A stretch of 64,000 nucleotides of DNA from Bacteroides sp. 519 (GTDB lineage: Bacteria; Bacteroidota; Bacteroidia; Bacteroidales; Bacteroidaceae). The position numbers and the translations under genes were made by a program. Below, piece by piece: positions 17,398-26,468 of the stretch. Where the stretch lies: positions 248,001-312,000 of the forward strand of contig NZ_QVMJ01000001.1 of assembly GCF_010500955.1 (NCBI RefSeq), written 5' to 3'. The stretch's first letter is position 1. Each line of letters begins with the position of its first letter. The notes beneath the pieces were generated by a model. That model was not told the origin of the DNA and made no database searches. It saw only the letters and a list, made by a program, of their open reading frames with translations.

Positions 17398-17805
17398 TTA
17401 AAAGGAGTTATCAACTTTGCTCCTAAGAACCGTCATTGCAAGCTCTGCTTTTTGTGCAGGCACAAAAATATGATCGTGGTAGTAAGCAGCAACAACATTG
17501 GTACTGATATTATTTTCAGCAAGCTTAGCCGAAAAAGCTGCTGTTAATCCAACTGCGTCTAAACTTGAATGTACATTCAACGAGATAAGCTTGTAAACCG
17601 ATTCGTAAGAGATTTCTTGGTCGTCAGCTTCTTTTTTCGACAAAATCAAAGTCATACCTTCTTTTTCATTAAAAACACCAATGGGGTTAAGTTGACTGAT
17701 ATTGTCCCATGAGATATCTGGGAACGTACAAAAAACAAAATCCCGCTCATCCAATACGGGCTCCATACTGGATAGTAATATATCTAAATCTTTAATTCCT
17801 GCCAT
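17398..17805 (-). CDS. ACT-domain protein (ACT_3/COG3602-like)
   Basis: A 135-residue protein of the paired-ACT-domain type, small cytoplasmic proteins that probably bind amino acids. The first half runs MAGIKDLDILLSSMEPVLDE. The second has the family sequence LNVHSSLDAVGLTAAFSAKL followed by NISTNVVAAYYHDHIFVP. Length and motifs are typical. It lies downstream of mutS2 on the same strand after about 120 bp and is probably chromosomal backbone. Confidence 0.85.
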   Translation of the reverse strand: MAGIKDLDILLSSMEPVLDERDFVFCTFPDISWDNISQLNPIGVFNEKEGMTLILSKKEADDQEISYESVYKLISLNVHSSLDAVGLTAAFSAKLAENNISTNVVAAYYHDHIFVPAQKAELAMTVLRSKVDNSF

Positions 17806-17928
17806 AATACAAACCTTATTTACAGTGTGTGGATATTTTTGTTCCCAATAATTTCGATTAAAGATTCGGCATGCTCAGCTATATAGACTGAAACAGCTCT
17901 GCGTTTCAATACATAGACAACAAGAAAA

Positions 17929-20421
17929 TTACAAATCTACTACTGTAATACCTGCACCTCCAAATTGTACATGCTCGTCGGCAAAGTGTCGTATTCCGGA
18001 AACAGATTGCAAGTATTGACGAATTATAGAACGTAATGCGCCTGTGCCTGTTCCGTGCAATATTCTAACACGGTTCATACCTACCAGTATAGCATCATCA
18101 ATAAAATAGGTAACTGCCTGCAATGCTTCATCACCACGCATTCCACGTACATCAATATCCTGTTTAAAGTTCAGTTTTTTGTCGTACATATTATCATGTG
18201 TCTGGGTGCTAACAAATGTACTTTTTGTATCTATTGCTTTGGCCTTAGTATTGGAAGTAGTACGTTCCAAACGATCTAACTTAACAGTCGATTTAATCAT
18301 TCCAAAAGCTACTACAGCAGTTTTATCACTAATTTCAAGTACCTCGCCAACAGAACCCTGACCTTTCAGTTTTACTTGTGTACCCACAACAATCGGTTCT
18401 TCTTTGCGAACAACAGGTTTAGGCACATCGGTGTTTTGCGATTTGTTTTTCTTTTCTTTTCTCCTTTCCTGTTTCTCTTTCAGTTTCTCCATCTTGCGAG
18501 CAATCTTGTCGGCCTGCTCATTAGCTGCAAGGTCTTCCATCGATTGACGAAAATCGGCCAACTCCTGTCGTGCCTGACGAGTCTTTTCTTTTTCGGCCTG
18601 AGCTTCTTTAATGGAGCGAATGGTGTTTTCAATCTTCGCATTCGACTCCTGCAACAACCTTTCTGCATCTTCTTTTGCCTTACGGATAATCTCTTTACGC
18701 GATTTGTCTAACTCCTGCATCTCCGTTTCGTAGCGAGCTATGGTTTCTTCCATCTTCTTCTCGCGCTGACGGATGGTTTGGCGTTTGCTCTCCCAATAAC
18801 GTTTATCGCGAACAATATCCTGTAGGTATTTATCAGCATTAATGTACTCACTTCCTACAATCTCCGAGGCATCGGCTATTACATCTTCGGGCAATCCAAT
18901 CTTTCGGGCAATCTCTACGGCAAAGGAGCTTCCGGGATTTCCTATTTGTAACTGGAAGAGTGGCTGCATCAGATGCCGGTCGTACAACATGGCTCCGTTT
19001 ACAATACCTTCGTGATCTTCGGCGTAATGTTTCAGGTTTTGGTAATGTGTGGTGATTACTCCAAAAGTACGCTTCTCGTTGTAACGCTTCAATACAGCTT
19101 CGGCAATGGCACCACCTATCTGAGGTTCAGTACCTCCCCCAAATTCATCAATCAAAATAAGGCTATGTTCGTTACTATTCCTCATCATAGCCTTCATATT
19201 GGTGAGGTGTGATGAATATGTACTCAAATCATCCTCGATAGATTGCTCGTCGCCAATATCTATAAAGATGCTTTTAAAAATTCCGGCATGGCTACGTTCG
19301 TGCAAAGGTATCAGCATACCACATTGCAACATGTATTGCAGCAGTCCCACAGTTTTAAGACATACGGATTTTCCGCCCGCATTAGGGCCGGAAATAAGAA
19401 GTATGCGCTGCCCTGCGTGCAATTCAATATCAAGTGGAACAACCTTTTTACCGTGTTTTCCCAGCGATATCTGTAACAAAGGATGCACAGCCATAGTCCA
19501 ATCCAGCAATTGGCGGTTCTCCAATATGGGTTGGATACTATTGGTTTGTATAGCAAAATAAGCTTTTGAACGAATAAAATCAATCTCTGCCAGAAACTCG
19601 TACGACTGTAAAATATCGGGTATCGAAGGGCGTACCGTATCAGAGAATACAACAAGGATACGGATAATTTCACGACGTTCTTCGGCTTCAAGCTCGCGAA
19701 TACGGTTATTGGCTTCTACTACTTCGGCCGGTTCAATGAAAACCGTTTTCCCGCTGGCCGACTCATCGTGTACAATTCCTTTTATCTTTCGTTTCAATCC
19801 CGGAGCAACAGGAATCACCAATCGTCCGTCTCGCATAGTTGGGGTTACATCTTTATCAACATAACCTTCGGACTGTGCATTGCGTAAGATACTGTTCAGC
19901 GAACGCGAAATACTATTCATGGTATTCATCAGCTCACGACGAATACGCAACAGTTCGGCTGATGCGTTATCTTTTATCTTGCCATACTTATCAAGTATCT
20001 GATCTATCTTAGTGATTAGTTGTGGAAATACTGCGATGTCTCCTGCCAATTTCCGTAGATTGGGATAAGGGTCTTCCTCTTCTTCGTTTTTCTGCAGGAA
20101 GCGTACTATATCCCTGATTGTTTCGAGTGACCGCCGAAGATCAAACAGTTCTTGTTCATCGAGATACATTCCTTCTACACGTACTCGCTTTAGTGAGGGA
20201 CGTACATCAAAGAAATATTGATCAGGAAATTTATCTTCTTCTTGAATAATGCGTACGAACTCGGTTATCTGATTCAGTTGTTCTTGTATGTCTTCAAACT
20301 TATCAGAATAGGTCATTCCATCTACACGCTCTTTGCCGAGGGTACTGAGACACTTGTCTTTCAACAGTTGGCGAATCTGGTCGAAACCTATTTTTTGCTC
20401 AAAATTATGAGGGTAAATCAT
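17929..20421 (-). CDS. mutS2: MutS2-type endonuclease/ATPase
   Basis: MutS2 binds branched DNA and stalled ribosomes; it suppresses recombination or splits collided ribosomes. This 830-residue protein begins MIYPHNFEQKIGFDQIRQLL. It has the clamp/lever helices, the Walker A ISGPNAGGKSVCLKTVG, Walker B LILIDEFGGGTEP, a long charged coiled coil, a KOW-like segment, and a C-terminal Smr nuclease domain (DVRGMRGDEAL and LHGTGTGALR). An in-frame ATG exists near 20640, but its codons are the antisense of tRNA-Ser, so I start at 20421. It is backbone and helps anchor the window to Bacteroidales. Confidence 0.96.
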   Translation of the reverse strand: MIYPHNFEQKIGFDQIRQLLKDKCLSTLGKERVDGMTYSDKFEDIQEQLNQITEFVRIIQEEDKFPDQYFFDVRPSLKRVRVEGMYLDEQELFDLRRSLETIRDIVRFLQKNEEEEDPYPNLRKLAGDIAVFPQLITKIDQILDKYGKIKDNASAELLRIRRELMNTMNSISRSLNSILRNAQSEGYVDKDVTPTMRDGRLVIPVAPGLKRKIKGIVHDESASGKTVFIEPAEVVEANNRIRELEAEERREIIRILVVFSDTVRPSIPDILQSYEFLAEIDFIRSKAYFAIQTNSIQPILENRQLLDWTMAVHPLLQISLGKHGKKVVPLDIELHAGQRILLISGPNAGGKSVCLKTVGLLQYMLQCGMLIPLHERSHAGIFKSIFIDIGDEQSIEDDLSTYSSHLTNMKAMMRNSNEHSLILIDEFGGGTEPQIGGAIAEAVLKRYNEKRTFGVITTHYQNLKHYAEDHEGIVNGAMLYDRHLMQPLFQLQIGNPGSSFAVEIARKIGLPEDVIADASEIVGSEYINADKYLQDIVRDKRYWESKRQTIRQREKKMEETIARYETEMQELDKSRKEIIRKAKEDAERLLQESNAKIENTIRSIKEAQAEKEKTRQARQELADFRQSMEDLAANEQADKIARKMEKLKEKQERRKEKKNKSQNTDVPKPVVRKEEPIVVGTQVKLKGQGSVGEVLEISDKTAVVAFGMIKSTVKLDRLERTTSNTKAKAIDTKSTFVSTQTHDNMYDKKLNFKQDIDVRGMRGDEALQAVTYFIDDAILVGMNRVRILHGTGTGALRSIIRQYLQSVSGIRHFADEHVQFGGAGITVVDL

Positions 20422-20482
20422 GTTTGTTATTCTTGTTAGAAATGCAAAAATACAATTTTTTTGTGATTTTTTTAGCAAATCA

Positions 20483-20513
20483 TTTGCAGAATTAAAAATA
20501 ACTCGTACCTTTG
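20483..20513 (+). promoter_or_regulatory. Promoter of tRNA-Ser
   Basis: TTTG at 20483-20486, a 19-bp spacer, and TACCTTTG at 20506-20513 form a textbook Bacteroidetes -33/-7 promoter. The mature tRNA starts 40 bp further on. Confidence 0.8.
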
Positions 20514-20552
20514 CAACGCTTTTAGAGAAAAGCACTTCTAAAAAGAGGTTCT

Positions 20553-20637
20553 GGAGAGATGGCAGAGTGGTCGAATGCGGCGGTCTTGAAAACCGTTGTA
20601 CTGCAAGGTACCGGGGGTTCGAATCCCTCTCTCTCCG
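20553..20637 (+). tRNA. tRNA-Ser (anticodon UGA)
   Basis: The 85-nt gene has acceptor arms GGAGAGA and TCTCTCC with discriminator G, the D-arm GGCAGAGTGGTCGAATGC, and an anticodon stem CGGTC/AACCG around CTTGAAA (anticodon TGA). A long class II variable arm and the T-arm GGGGGTTCGAATCCCTC complete it. CCA is not encoded. Its last 12 bases plus one form the attachment site for the element that follows. Confidence 0.95.
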
Positions 20638-20638
20638 C
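20626..20638 (+). repeat. Attachment site, tRNA side
   Basis: CCTCTCTCTCCGC, the 3' end of tRNA-Ser plus one base, repeated exactly at 30767-30779. Insertion here preserves the tRNA. Confidence 0.85.
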
Positions 20639-20667
20639 AAGCAAGGCTGATAATCAGCTAATTACAA

Positions 20668-20713
20668 AATTAACACCCAGTTTTACACCCAGAAATGTAA
20701 AATTGGGTGTTTT
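20668..20713. terminator. Terminator at the left end of the element, with ACACCCA repeats
   Basis: AACACCCAgTTTTACA pairs with TGTAAAAtTGGGTGTT, followed by a run of T. It can terminate the tRNA transcript. The arms contain two direct ACACCCAG copies. Related ACACCCA and GCACCCA copies lie near the right end (about 30628-30650), so they may also be integrase arm sites. Confidence 0.7.
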
Positions 20714-21382
20714 TTATAAATACTCCCCAAAATCATTTGTTCGTTCAGGGTTATCTTTAATAATCCACCTTTTGAAAGCTGTAAAACTTGAAGAAGAGTT
20801 CAAATGAGCTATTATCAGGGATTTGCATCTGGCTTTTTCTTCTTCAACTCCATCGAATGTTTCATAATAGTCAAACAGTAAGCCTTGAAAAATCTTTATT
20901 TCTTTAAGTAGAGACGTTCGTATATTGAATGATTCAATAGTCTTTAGTTCTGTTGTACCATTATAGACGGCTAAGAGCAAATCCTTAGTATTATTTGCCT
21001 TATCAGAAGGACGTAATACTTCTAACTTAACTTTTTCTTTAGGAAACGGATTAATGTAGTAATGAATCGCTTCTTCTACATTATCATCTATATCAGTACA
21101 GTTAAGCAGATTATTGTGAATTGCTAATTTAGTATTGTTGCAATGACCACATGACCAAAACAGATTATTCCAATCAAATTTTAAATCTTGATTGCCTTGG
21201 TGAGGGACAAAGTGTTCTACATTAATTGTATGGGGAGCTTTTGACTCACATATATAGCACTTATTCTTGAAATCACTTTTTAACCTTCGCAATGTTTCAG
21301 GAGTTTTATAGTCTCCATTAGCTTTTCCTTTTTCAATGATTAAACAAGCAGGAGCTGGTTGGCTTTTTTCGAAATATACCAT
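20714..21382 (-). CDS. ptuB: Septu PtuB-like HNH endonuclease
   Basis: A 222-residue HNH nuclease. The zinc ligands and active site lie in residues 42-82: CYIC (C42, C45), the catalytic-region histidines in INVEHFVPH (H57, H61), N72 in FDWNNLFW, and SCGHCNNTK (C78, C81). In Septu systems PtuB is the effector nuclease, complexed with the PtuA ATPase and released to cut DNA on infection. The gene starts 1 bp after the ptuA-like gene ends, in the standard ptuA-ptuB order. A retron-type setting is unlikely since no reverse transcriptase is near. Confidence 0.82.
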   Translation of the reverse strand: MVYFEKSQPAPACLIIEKGKANGDYKTPETLRRLKSDFKNKCYICESKAPHTINVEHFVPHQGNQDLKFDWNNLFWSCGHCNNTKLAIHNNLLNCTDIDDNVEEAIHYYINPFPKEKVKLEVLRPSDKANNTKDLLLAVYNGTTELKTIESFNIRTSLLKEIKIFQGLLFDYYETFDGVEEEKARCKSLIIAHLNSSSSFTAFKRWIIKDNPERTNDFGEYL

Positions 21383-21383
21383 G

Positions 21384-22631
21384 TTACTTATTGATGTTGT
21401 CTAACTCAATTTGTTGCAATTTAACAATTAATTCATCTGAATTGAATTTGGATATGTTATTGGTAAAATAACTACGTAATTCTTGTTTTTCATTATTTTC
21501 AATATCGCTAAGTTCTTCTTTTGACATTAATAGTTCGTATTTGTGCAGCTTGTCTTTTAAGTCTATGGAGTACTTGTCTGAATTGAAGTAGCTTTCGATT
21601 AGTGCTTCATATGAATAGCCAGTTAAATCCTCTGTTATTATCTTGCTCTCAAGGTCGCAAATAACTGCATCAGAGATGGAAGATAAGATGAAAGGAGAAT
21701 GAGTTGTTACTATGAATTGAATCTTTGGAAAAAAACTCGTTAAAAATGGAAGTACTTTTTTTTGTAGATCAACATGTAAGTGAGTTTCTATTTCGTCAAT
21801 CAAAACGACTCCTTCGATCTCGTAATTTTTCGAATTTAAGGCTTCCATCCTTAATATCAACTCCGTTATAATACTAATAATAGCAGAATATCCGTCAGAT
21901 AGTTGATTTAGGGTATAAGGAATTTTGGAATCTTCGTTTATTGTGAAATTGTAATTCTTCCTATCAAATATCAGTTTCAATGTGGGTGCATCAAATATAT
22001 ATCTAAGTTTTTCCTCAAAAAAATGGAACCAATTATCAATTGTTTTGACTGTTTCATTGTCGCCATCATCGCGAGCAAAAGATCTTTCCGCTTTCAAATT
22101 AACAATATATTGAATAAAAAACTGATTGGCATGTTCTTCGCTTTTATAACTCTTTTTTAATTCAATTTTTGAAATTCCTTTAGGAGTTGTTAAAACGGAG
22201 TTTCTTTTAGCATCAAAAAGGGCTAATGTGAAATTGTTGCTATCTAATGCATTATGAAGGATTTTTTTATCAGAGAAAGAAATATCAATTTTTTCAAAAG
22301 GTGATAAGAATCGTTCTGTTTGAATAATGGCTTCCTTGTATATTTTTATATCTTTATCTCTGTTGACTGTATCTACAGGAGAATTTTCTAACCGATCAAG
22401 TTCTTTTTTGCAATTAATTTGTCTTTCTATATTCTCATCATATTTCTGATAACCATTGAATATATACAATTCTAGAACCCTGTTAATATCATTAATAAGG
22501 CTGGTTTTTCCGCTTCCGTTTTTACCAGTTATTATTAAGTGTTTCTTTTCATTATCTGATAAAGGGATAGTAAAGTCCTTTAGGTTTCGAGACTCTCCAA
22601 CCGTGATATTAGTTATGAATACATTTGGCAT
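21384..22631 (-). CDS. ptuA: Septu PtuA-like ABC/AAA ATPase
   Basis: A 415-residue SMC/RecF-like ATPase. It shows Walker A GKNGSGKT (residues 36-43), a helical insert, an ABC signature-like LSDGYSAI, Walker B VVLIDEIETHLHVD, and the H-loop TTHSPF. This is the PtuA architecture, though OLD-family ATPases look alike. No Toprim domain follows, and the coupled HNH gene makes Septu the best reading. In known systems ATP binding holds the nuclease inactive. The operon has its own promoter and sits as cargo beside the tRNA. Confidence 0.82.
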   Translation of the reverse strand: MPNVFITNITVGESRNLKDFTIPLSDNEKKHLIITGKNGSGKTSLINDINRVLELYIFNGYQKYDENIERQINCKKELDRLENSPVDTVNRDKDIKIYKEAIIQTERFLSPFEKIDISFSDKKILHNALDSNNFTLALFDAKRNSVLTTPKGISKIELKKSYKSEEHANQFFIQYIVNLKAERSFARDDGDNETVKTIDNWFHFFEEKLRYIFDAPTLKLIFDRKNYNFTINEDSKIPYTLNQLSDGYSAIISIITELILRMEALNSKNYEIEGVVLIDEIETHLHVDLQKKVLPFLTSFFPKIQFIVTTHSPFILSSISDAVICDLESKIITEDLTGYSYEALIESYFNSDKYSIDLKDKLHKYELLMSKEELSDIENNEKQELRSYFTNNISKFNSDELIVKLQQIELDNINK

Positions 22632-22701
22632 GACCTCTAAATTTTATGATTTTGTAATAATAAATTTTCCTATTGCTTTATTTCTTCTAAAATATGTGTA
22701 A

Positions 22702-22733
22702 CAAATGTAGTAAATTTCTGATAACCAGCCCAA
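22702..22733 (-). promoter_or_regulatory. Promoter of the Septu operon
   Basis: On the minus strand TTG (22733-22731), a 21-bp spacer and TACATTTG (22709-22702) match the -33/-7 pattern. The ATG at 22631 is about 70 bp downstream. The defence genes therefore need not depend on transcription of the mobilization gene. Confidence 0.6.
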
Positions 22734-22734
22734 C

Positions 22735-24165
22735 TTACCATCTAAAACCTGTACTTTTATTTACTTCTGGCTTCTGCCTTGGTTTTATTCCTATTGTTGC
22801 CTGAAACTCCTTGTACTTCTGCCTGAACCAACTTGTATCACCAACTCCGTCAATTGTCAACCGGAGTTTGTCCGGTTCGTTTGCTGACAGTTTAATTTCA
22901 GCAACGGAATGCTCCGTTTCAAAATGCCTTTGATATTCAGATGAGTAGAGTTTTCCTTTGAATCCAACCGGTTTCATCTCCAGTATTGCCTTTGTTAGGC
23001 TTTCACTGAATCCCAGATGTCGGCAAAGGTTTTCTATACGAAGCAATTCTTTTATCTTTGGGAACAGGGAATAAATCTTGTCCAGTTCTTGACGGAGCCT
23101 GTCTATAACTTTGGTCTGCTCCTTCTCTTTGGTTTGGATTTGTTCTTTCAGAGTGTTGATTTCTGTGTGCAATCCGGCATTTTTAGATTTCAGCACCTCT
23201 ATTACTTGTTGCTGCCGTTTTACTTTAGATGTGCCAATCATGGAGCCTATACCGTCCATGATATTGGAGCCAACATCGGCAACTTTGCTTTTGAGTTCTT
23301 CGGTTTTCAGTTGCCCCTTTACCTGATTTAGATTTTCTTCTGTCTTTTTCAGTTCCGATTCTTTCTGCTGTTTGAGTTCCTCTGCCTGAATGGATTTTTT
23401 CTTGGCTTCCAGTTCCTGTCGCTTGAATTCTTCTATGCTTTGTCGCTTGGCTTCTTCTGCAGCAAACAGTAAATCAATGTTGGTCTGTAAGTCTTTAGTT
23501 TCCATTGCGAGATTTCTATGGTATTCCGTTGCGGCAATATGCCGGGCTTCCGAACCTTTTACTCCTCGTTCCAAACCGTATTTTTGCATGGCTTCGGCAT
23601 AAGTGTCCTGATATTCCGTCAATTTATTTCTTGCCATTACATCGTCGGCACACAATCGAGGTTTATTCGGGTCTTTCTTTTTGTATTGGCGTTTGGGTGT
23701 TTGTTCCGGTTGTTTCTTATTCGATATCTTTTTCCTGCGCTCACCTCTGACAATCGGTACTATAGAAGCATGAATATGCGGAGTAGTCTCGTCCATGTGC
23801 AAAGTAGCAGCGACCAGATTTTCTTCCCCGAATGTTTTCTTTAGATAATCCATACTATCCTTGCACCATTCGTCCAGCTTGCCTTCATTCTGTATCCGGG
23901 ACATATCTTCCTGTGTCCCGGTCAGCATTATCCGTATTACCTGAACCTGATTCTTTCCTATTTGCCGTCCAAGTCCAGCAGTTTTCAATCGGTGTTGGAT
24001 TGCTTCCGTCCGATCTTTTACTCCATCAGGAAACTCAATTAAATTTTTATTCAAATGTGTCCGTGTCGGATCGACATTCGGATGTATTATGTTTCGCTCG
24101 ATGTGGTCTGTCATGGCAGCTTCATTTCCGGGCGATTTATCTAAATGGAGAACTACGTATCCCAT
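22735..24165 (-). CDS. MobV-family relaxase
   Basis: The relaxase nicks the element's oriT and pilots the strand into a recipient. The protein (476 residues from ATG 24165) opens MGYVVLHLDKSPGNEAAMTD. It carries the MobV metal-binding motif HMDETTPHIHASIVPI, then a long coiled coil (about residues 225-370) and a conserved C-terminal piece. I prefer this start to an ATG 51 bp upstream because the family begins with this strand. Candidate oriT hairpins lie directly upstream. Confidence 0.9.
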   Translation of the reverse strand: MGYVVLHLDKSPGNEAAMTDHIERNIIHPNVDPTRTHLNKNLIEFPDGVKDRTEAIQHRLKTAGLGRQIGKNQVQVIRIMLTGTQEDMSRIQNEGKLDEWCKDSMDYLKKTFGEENLVAATLHMDETTPHIHASIVPIVRGERRKKISNKKQPEQTPKRQYKKKDPNKPRLCADDVMARNKLTEYQDTYAEAMQKYGLERGVKGSEARHIAATEYHRNLAMETKDLQTNIDLLFAAEEAKRQSIEEFKRQELEAKKKSIQAEELKQQKESELKKTEENLNQVKGQLKTEELKSKVADVGSNIMDGIGSMIGTSKVKRQQQVIEVLKSKNAGLHTEINTLKEQIQTKEKEQTKVIDRLRQELDKIYSLFPKIKELLRIENLCRHLGFSESLTKAILEMKPVGFKGKLYSSEYQRHFETEHSVAEIKLSANEPDKLRLTIDGVGDTSWFRQKYKEFQATIGIKPRQKPEVNKSTGFRW

Positions 24166-24212
24166 AATTTTACATTTTATAGATTTGAAAATTTGTTCAA
24201 AATGAATCCAGT

Positions 24213-24421
24213 CCACCCGCCGGATTTATTTCGGCAGGTGGCAGATTCATCATTAAATAGTCGCTTTCGGCGACTGCGGTCGAAAGACCGCCAAGGGAGA
24301 TTCCAAAAGGGGAAAACCTTTGGCTTATTGGGAATTTTTTAGCGAAGGGCATCGAAGCGTTAAGAAAATTCCCTAATAAGCTATGGCTTTTTTGAAAAGC
24401 CTCTGGGGTAGCTGCGGCAGG
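24213..24421. other. Candidate oriT of the mobilizable element
   Basis: Four inverted repeats crowd the gap between relaxase and primase genes: CCACCcGCCG with CGGCaGGTGG (24213-24241); AGTCGC with GCGACT (24259-24275); GCGGTC-GAAA-GACCGC (24276-24291); and GCTTATTGGGAATTTT (24323-24338) with AAAATTCCCtAATAAGC (24365-24381). Placement upstream of a MobV gene is typical for Bacteroides oriT. The nick site is not identified. Confidence 0.55.
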
Positions 24422-25315
24422 TTACATTTTCAGGCCTCTGCCTGGCTTCTTTATCACGGCTTGTTTTGGAGCCGGACGGTTGCACAAATACTCGTTCAAG
24501 TCTTTATGTTCGGAATAAAAAAATGATTGATCGTTGATATTATTGCAACTCTTTTTCAGTTCCTGAACTGCTCGTTTCCCCGCTTCGTCATTGTCGAGAA
24601 AGGTAGCAACACTCCGATAAGATGAAAGGGTGTTTCTAATTTTAGGAAGATTCGTCAACGAGTTTAAAACTATTACGTCCGCAGGGGAATGTTGCCAATT
24701 TTTTATTGTCAAGAAAGAAAGGTAATCCATAAAGCCTTCGAATAATTGGCAGGTGTCATGCCCAGCAGTTACGGATGTGACGTTTTTGGATGTACAGCCC
24801 TTGAAATACTTGTTGCGCAACTCATACCCTCCACTGTCGTTTTTGTAACCAATGGCAAAGTAGGGTTTGCCGTTTACTTCGGAATATACTTCGGAACAAT
24901 TCTGCTTGGCAATCTCAATGTTTATTTTCCTCTCATTCAGGTAGCCGAGTAAAGCCGGATTACCAAGAGAAGCAACATTCAGAATATTTATCGCATGTTC
25001 CTGTTTCGCTGGAATATTTATATTCCCGTGAAAAGAGAAAGATTCGGGCAATAATTCTTTTCGTTCCAGTATGCGGATGGCATCTGTGAGCGGGCAATTT
25101 TCCAACCTCATAAAAAGGTCTATCATTGTCCCGCCTTCGTTCGTGCCATAGTCAATCCACAGGTTTTTATTGTAATCCACTTTCATACTGGCGTTACGGT
25201 CATCCCTGAATGGGGAGTGATACATACCGTAATAGCCGTTTTCTTTTGCAGGATAAATGCCTTTTTCGGCAAGATATTGTCTGATTGACAATTTATTTAA
25301 TTCACTAATACTCAT
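24422..25315 (-). CDS. DNA primase-like protein (zinc-finger-like N-terminus, Toprim)
   Basis: 297 residues. The N-terminal part (MYHSPFRDDRNASMKVDYNK, then WIDYG) resembles the CHC2 primase domain, though the zinc ligands are not complete. A Toprim domain follows (LFEGFMDYLSFL and FLDNDEAGKRAVQEL). It is presumably used to prime replication of the element after transfer. It pairs with the helicase gene upstream; the conjugative transposon carries both functions fused in one protein (60016-62046). Confidence 0.82.
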   Translation of the reverse strand: MSISELNKLSIRQYLAEKGIYPAKENGYYGMYHSPFRDDRNASMKVDYNKNLWIDYGTNEGGTMIDLFMRLENCPLTDAIRILERKELLPESFSFHGNINIPAKQEHAINILNVASLGNPALLGYLNERKINIEIAKQNCSEVYSEVNGKPYFAIGYKNDSGGYELRNKYFKGCTSKNVTSVTAGHDTCQLFEGFMDYLSFLTIKNWQHSPADVIVLNSLTNLPKIRNTLSSYRSVATFLDNDEAGKRAVQELKKSCNNINDQSFFYSEHKDLNEYLCNRPAPKQAVIKKPGRGLKM

Positions 25316-25414
25316 TTGATTGATTTTTAAAGGTTTGTTTTTTCTTTCACGGGAATAGTTTAGAATGGTTTGTTATATATATGCCCGAACTAAACTAAAC
25401 TCGTGAACGAATGA

Positions 25415-26422
25415 TTAATAATAGAAATCCCGGTTGTAATGGTAAAGTTTGTCATCGTCCTGAATGACCATCCGTTTGTTAGTAAGGAACTGTTTCAGTT
25501 TCTTGGCTTTGTTTGTTCCGCACTCACAACCAACGGTGGCATAACACGAGCGCAAGCGTTCGATCAGGCTTCCATACGAAAGTCTCTCTCCAATGGAAAA
25601 TACATCTTCCAACGCTTCCCTATGTTTTTCTTCGGACACTTCTTTGTAGTCGAATCCTTTCTTTTTCATGGGTTGTTGTGGTTGGTAATTCTCCACAGGT
25701 TCAGGCAAGCTGTCTTCATTGATACGGAAGGCGAACGGTTCAAAATCACGGTCACGGATGAACATAGAAGATACAGAACTAATATCTTTATCAAATTCGT
25801 CTTTAGTAACTTGTAAGACTGTTTCCGCTTTATTGTTCAATTCCGTTCCCAAATGGCCACGGGTGTTATCATCCCCTTTGTTCAAGTGTAAAACCGTATG
25901 GATATGAATTTGCCGTTCATCCGTCCATTGCATCAGCTTTGTAATCAAATTGGTCGATTCACTGGGACTATTGATGTCGTAAACTAAATCCCGGATTCCG
26001 TCAATGATTACCAGACCTAAATCAGGAATATTACAGATAGCATATTCGATAATGGAAAGACGTGTTTTCGGATCGCTCCCACGCAGACAGAGGAATTCCA
26101 ATGTTTCGGGCTGTTTATCGGTCGGCAATCCCGCCAATGAAAGGATGCGTTTTAATACCCTTTGGCAATGGAACGGACTTTGTTCGGTATCCACATACAG
26201 GATTCTACGTTTATTAGTAGGAAAACTGGAGCGATAACTTAAAACCGTGCCATTGGTCAGAGCCGAAGCAACAATCGCACAGACATTGAATGTCTTCTTG
26301 CTTTTGGCTTTTCCTGTGGATGCACTGAAATTACCGAGTGTTCCGATTATCGAATCATCGATACGTAGTACAACAGGCGGTTGCAGGAATTGGTCAGTAA
26401 CCGATAGCCGGGATTTAACCAT
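25415..26422 (-). CDS. RepA-like AAA helicase/ATPase, start uncertain
   Basis: 335 residues of a RecA-fold, RepA-like ATPase: Walker A-like ASTGKAKSKKTF, Walker B LVIIDGIRDLVYD, and LHLNKGDDNTRGHLGTELNN. It probably unwinds the element's replication origin. An ATG at 26469 overlaps the DUF3853 stop as TAATG, ideal for coupling, and encodes MEAPVKTNAEPNVPELWLNP, which looks like a genuine N-terminus but lies in another frame. Either translation starts at 26422 or a single-base frameshift lies near 26390-26425. Confidence 0.75.
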   Translation of the reverse strand: MVKSRLSVTDQFLQPPVVLRIDDSIIGTLGNFSASTGKAKSKKTFNVCAIVASALTNGTVLSYRSSFPTNKRRILYVDTEQSPFHCQRVLKRILSLAGLPTDKQPETLEFLCLRGSDPKTRLSIIEYAICNIPDLGLVIIDGIRDLVYDINSPSESTNLITKLMQWTDERQIHIHTVLHLNKGDDNTRGHLGTELNNKAETVLQVTKDEFDKDISSVSSMFIRDRDFEPFAFRINEDSLPEPVENYQPQQPMKKKGFDYKEVSEEKHREALEDVFSIGERLSYGSLIERLRSCYATVGCECGTNKAKKLKQFLTNKRMVIQDDDKLYHYNRDFYY

Positions 26423-26468
26423 AATTCCGGCACATTAGGTTCCGCATTTGTTTTTACCGGGGCTTCCA

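Noticed and set aside
17806..17928. About 35 sense codons on the minus strand after mutS2 (VYVLKRRAVSVYIAEHAESL).
   Set aside because: There is no convincing start codon or family; a chance frame or an unrecognisable gene tail.
20422..20640. N-terminal extension of MutS2 from an upstream in-frame ATG.
   Set aside because: The extra residues are the antisense translation of tRNA-Ser and its promoter; the family starts at MIYPHNFEQ.
20714..22631. Retron with associated PtuAB-like effector.
   Set aside because: No reverse transcriptase gene is present in the element.
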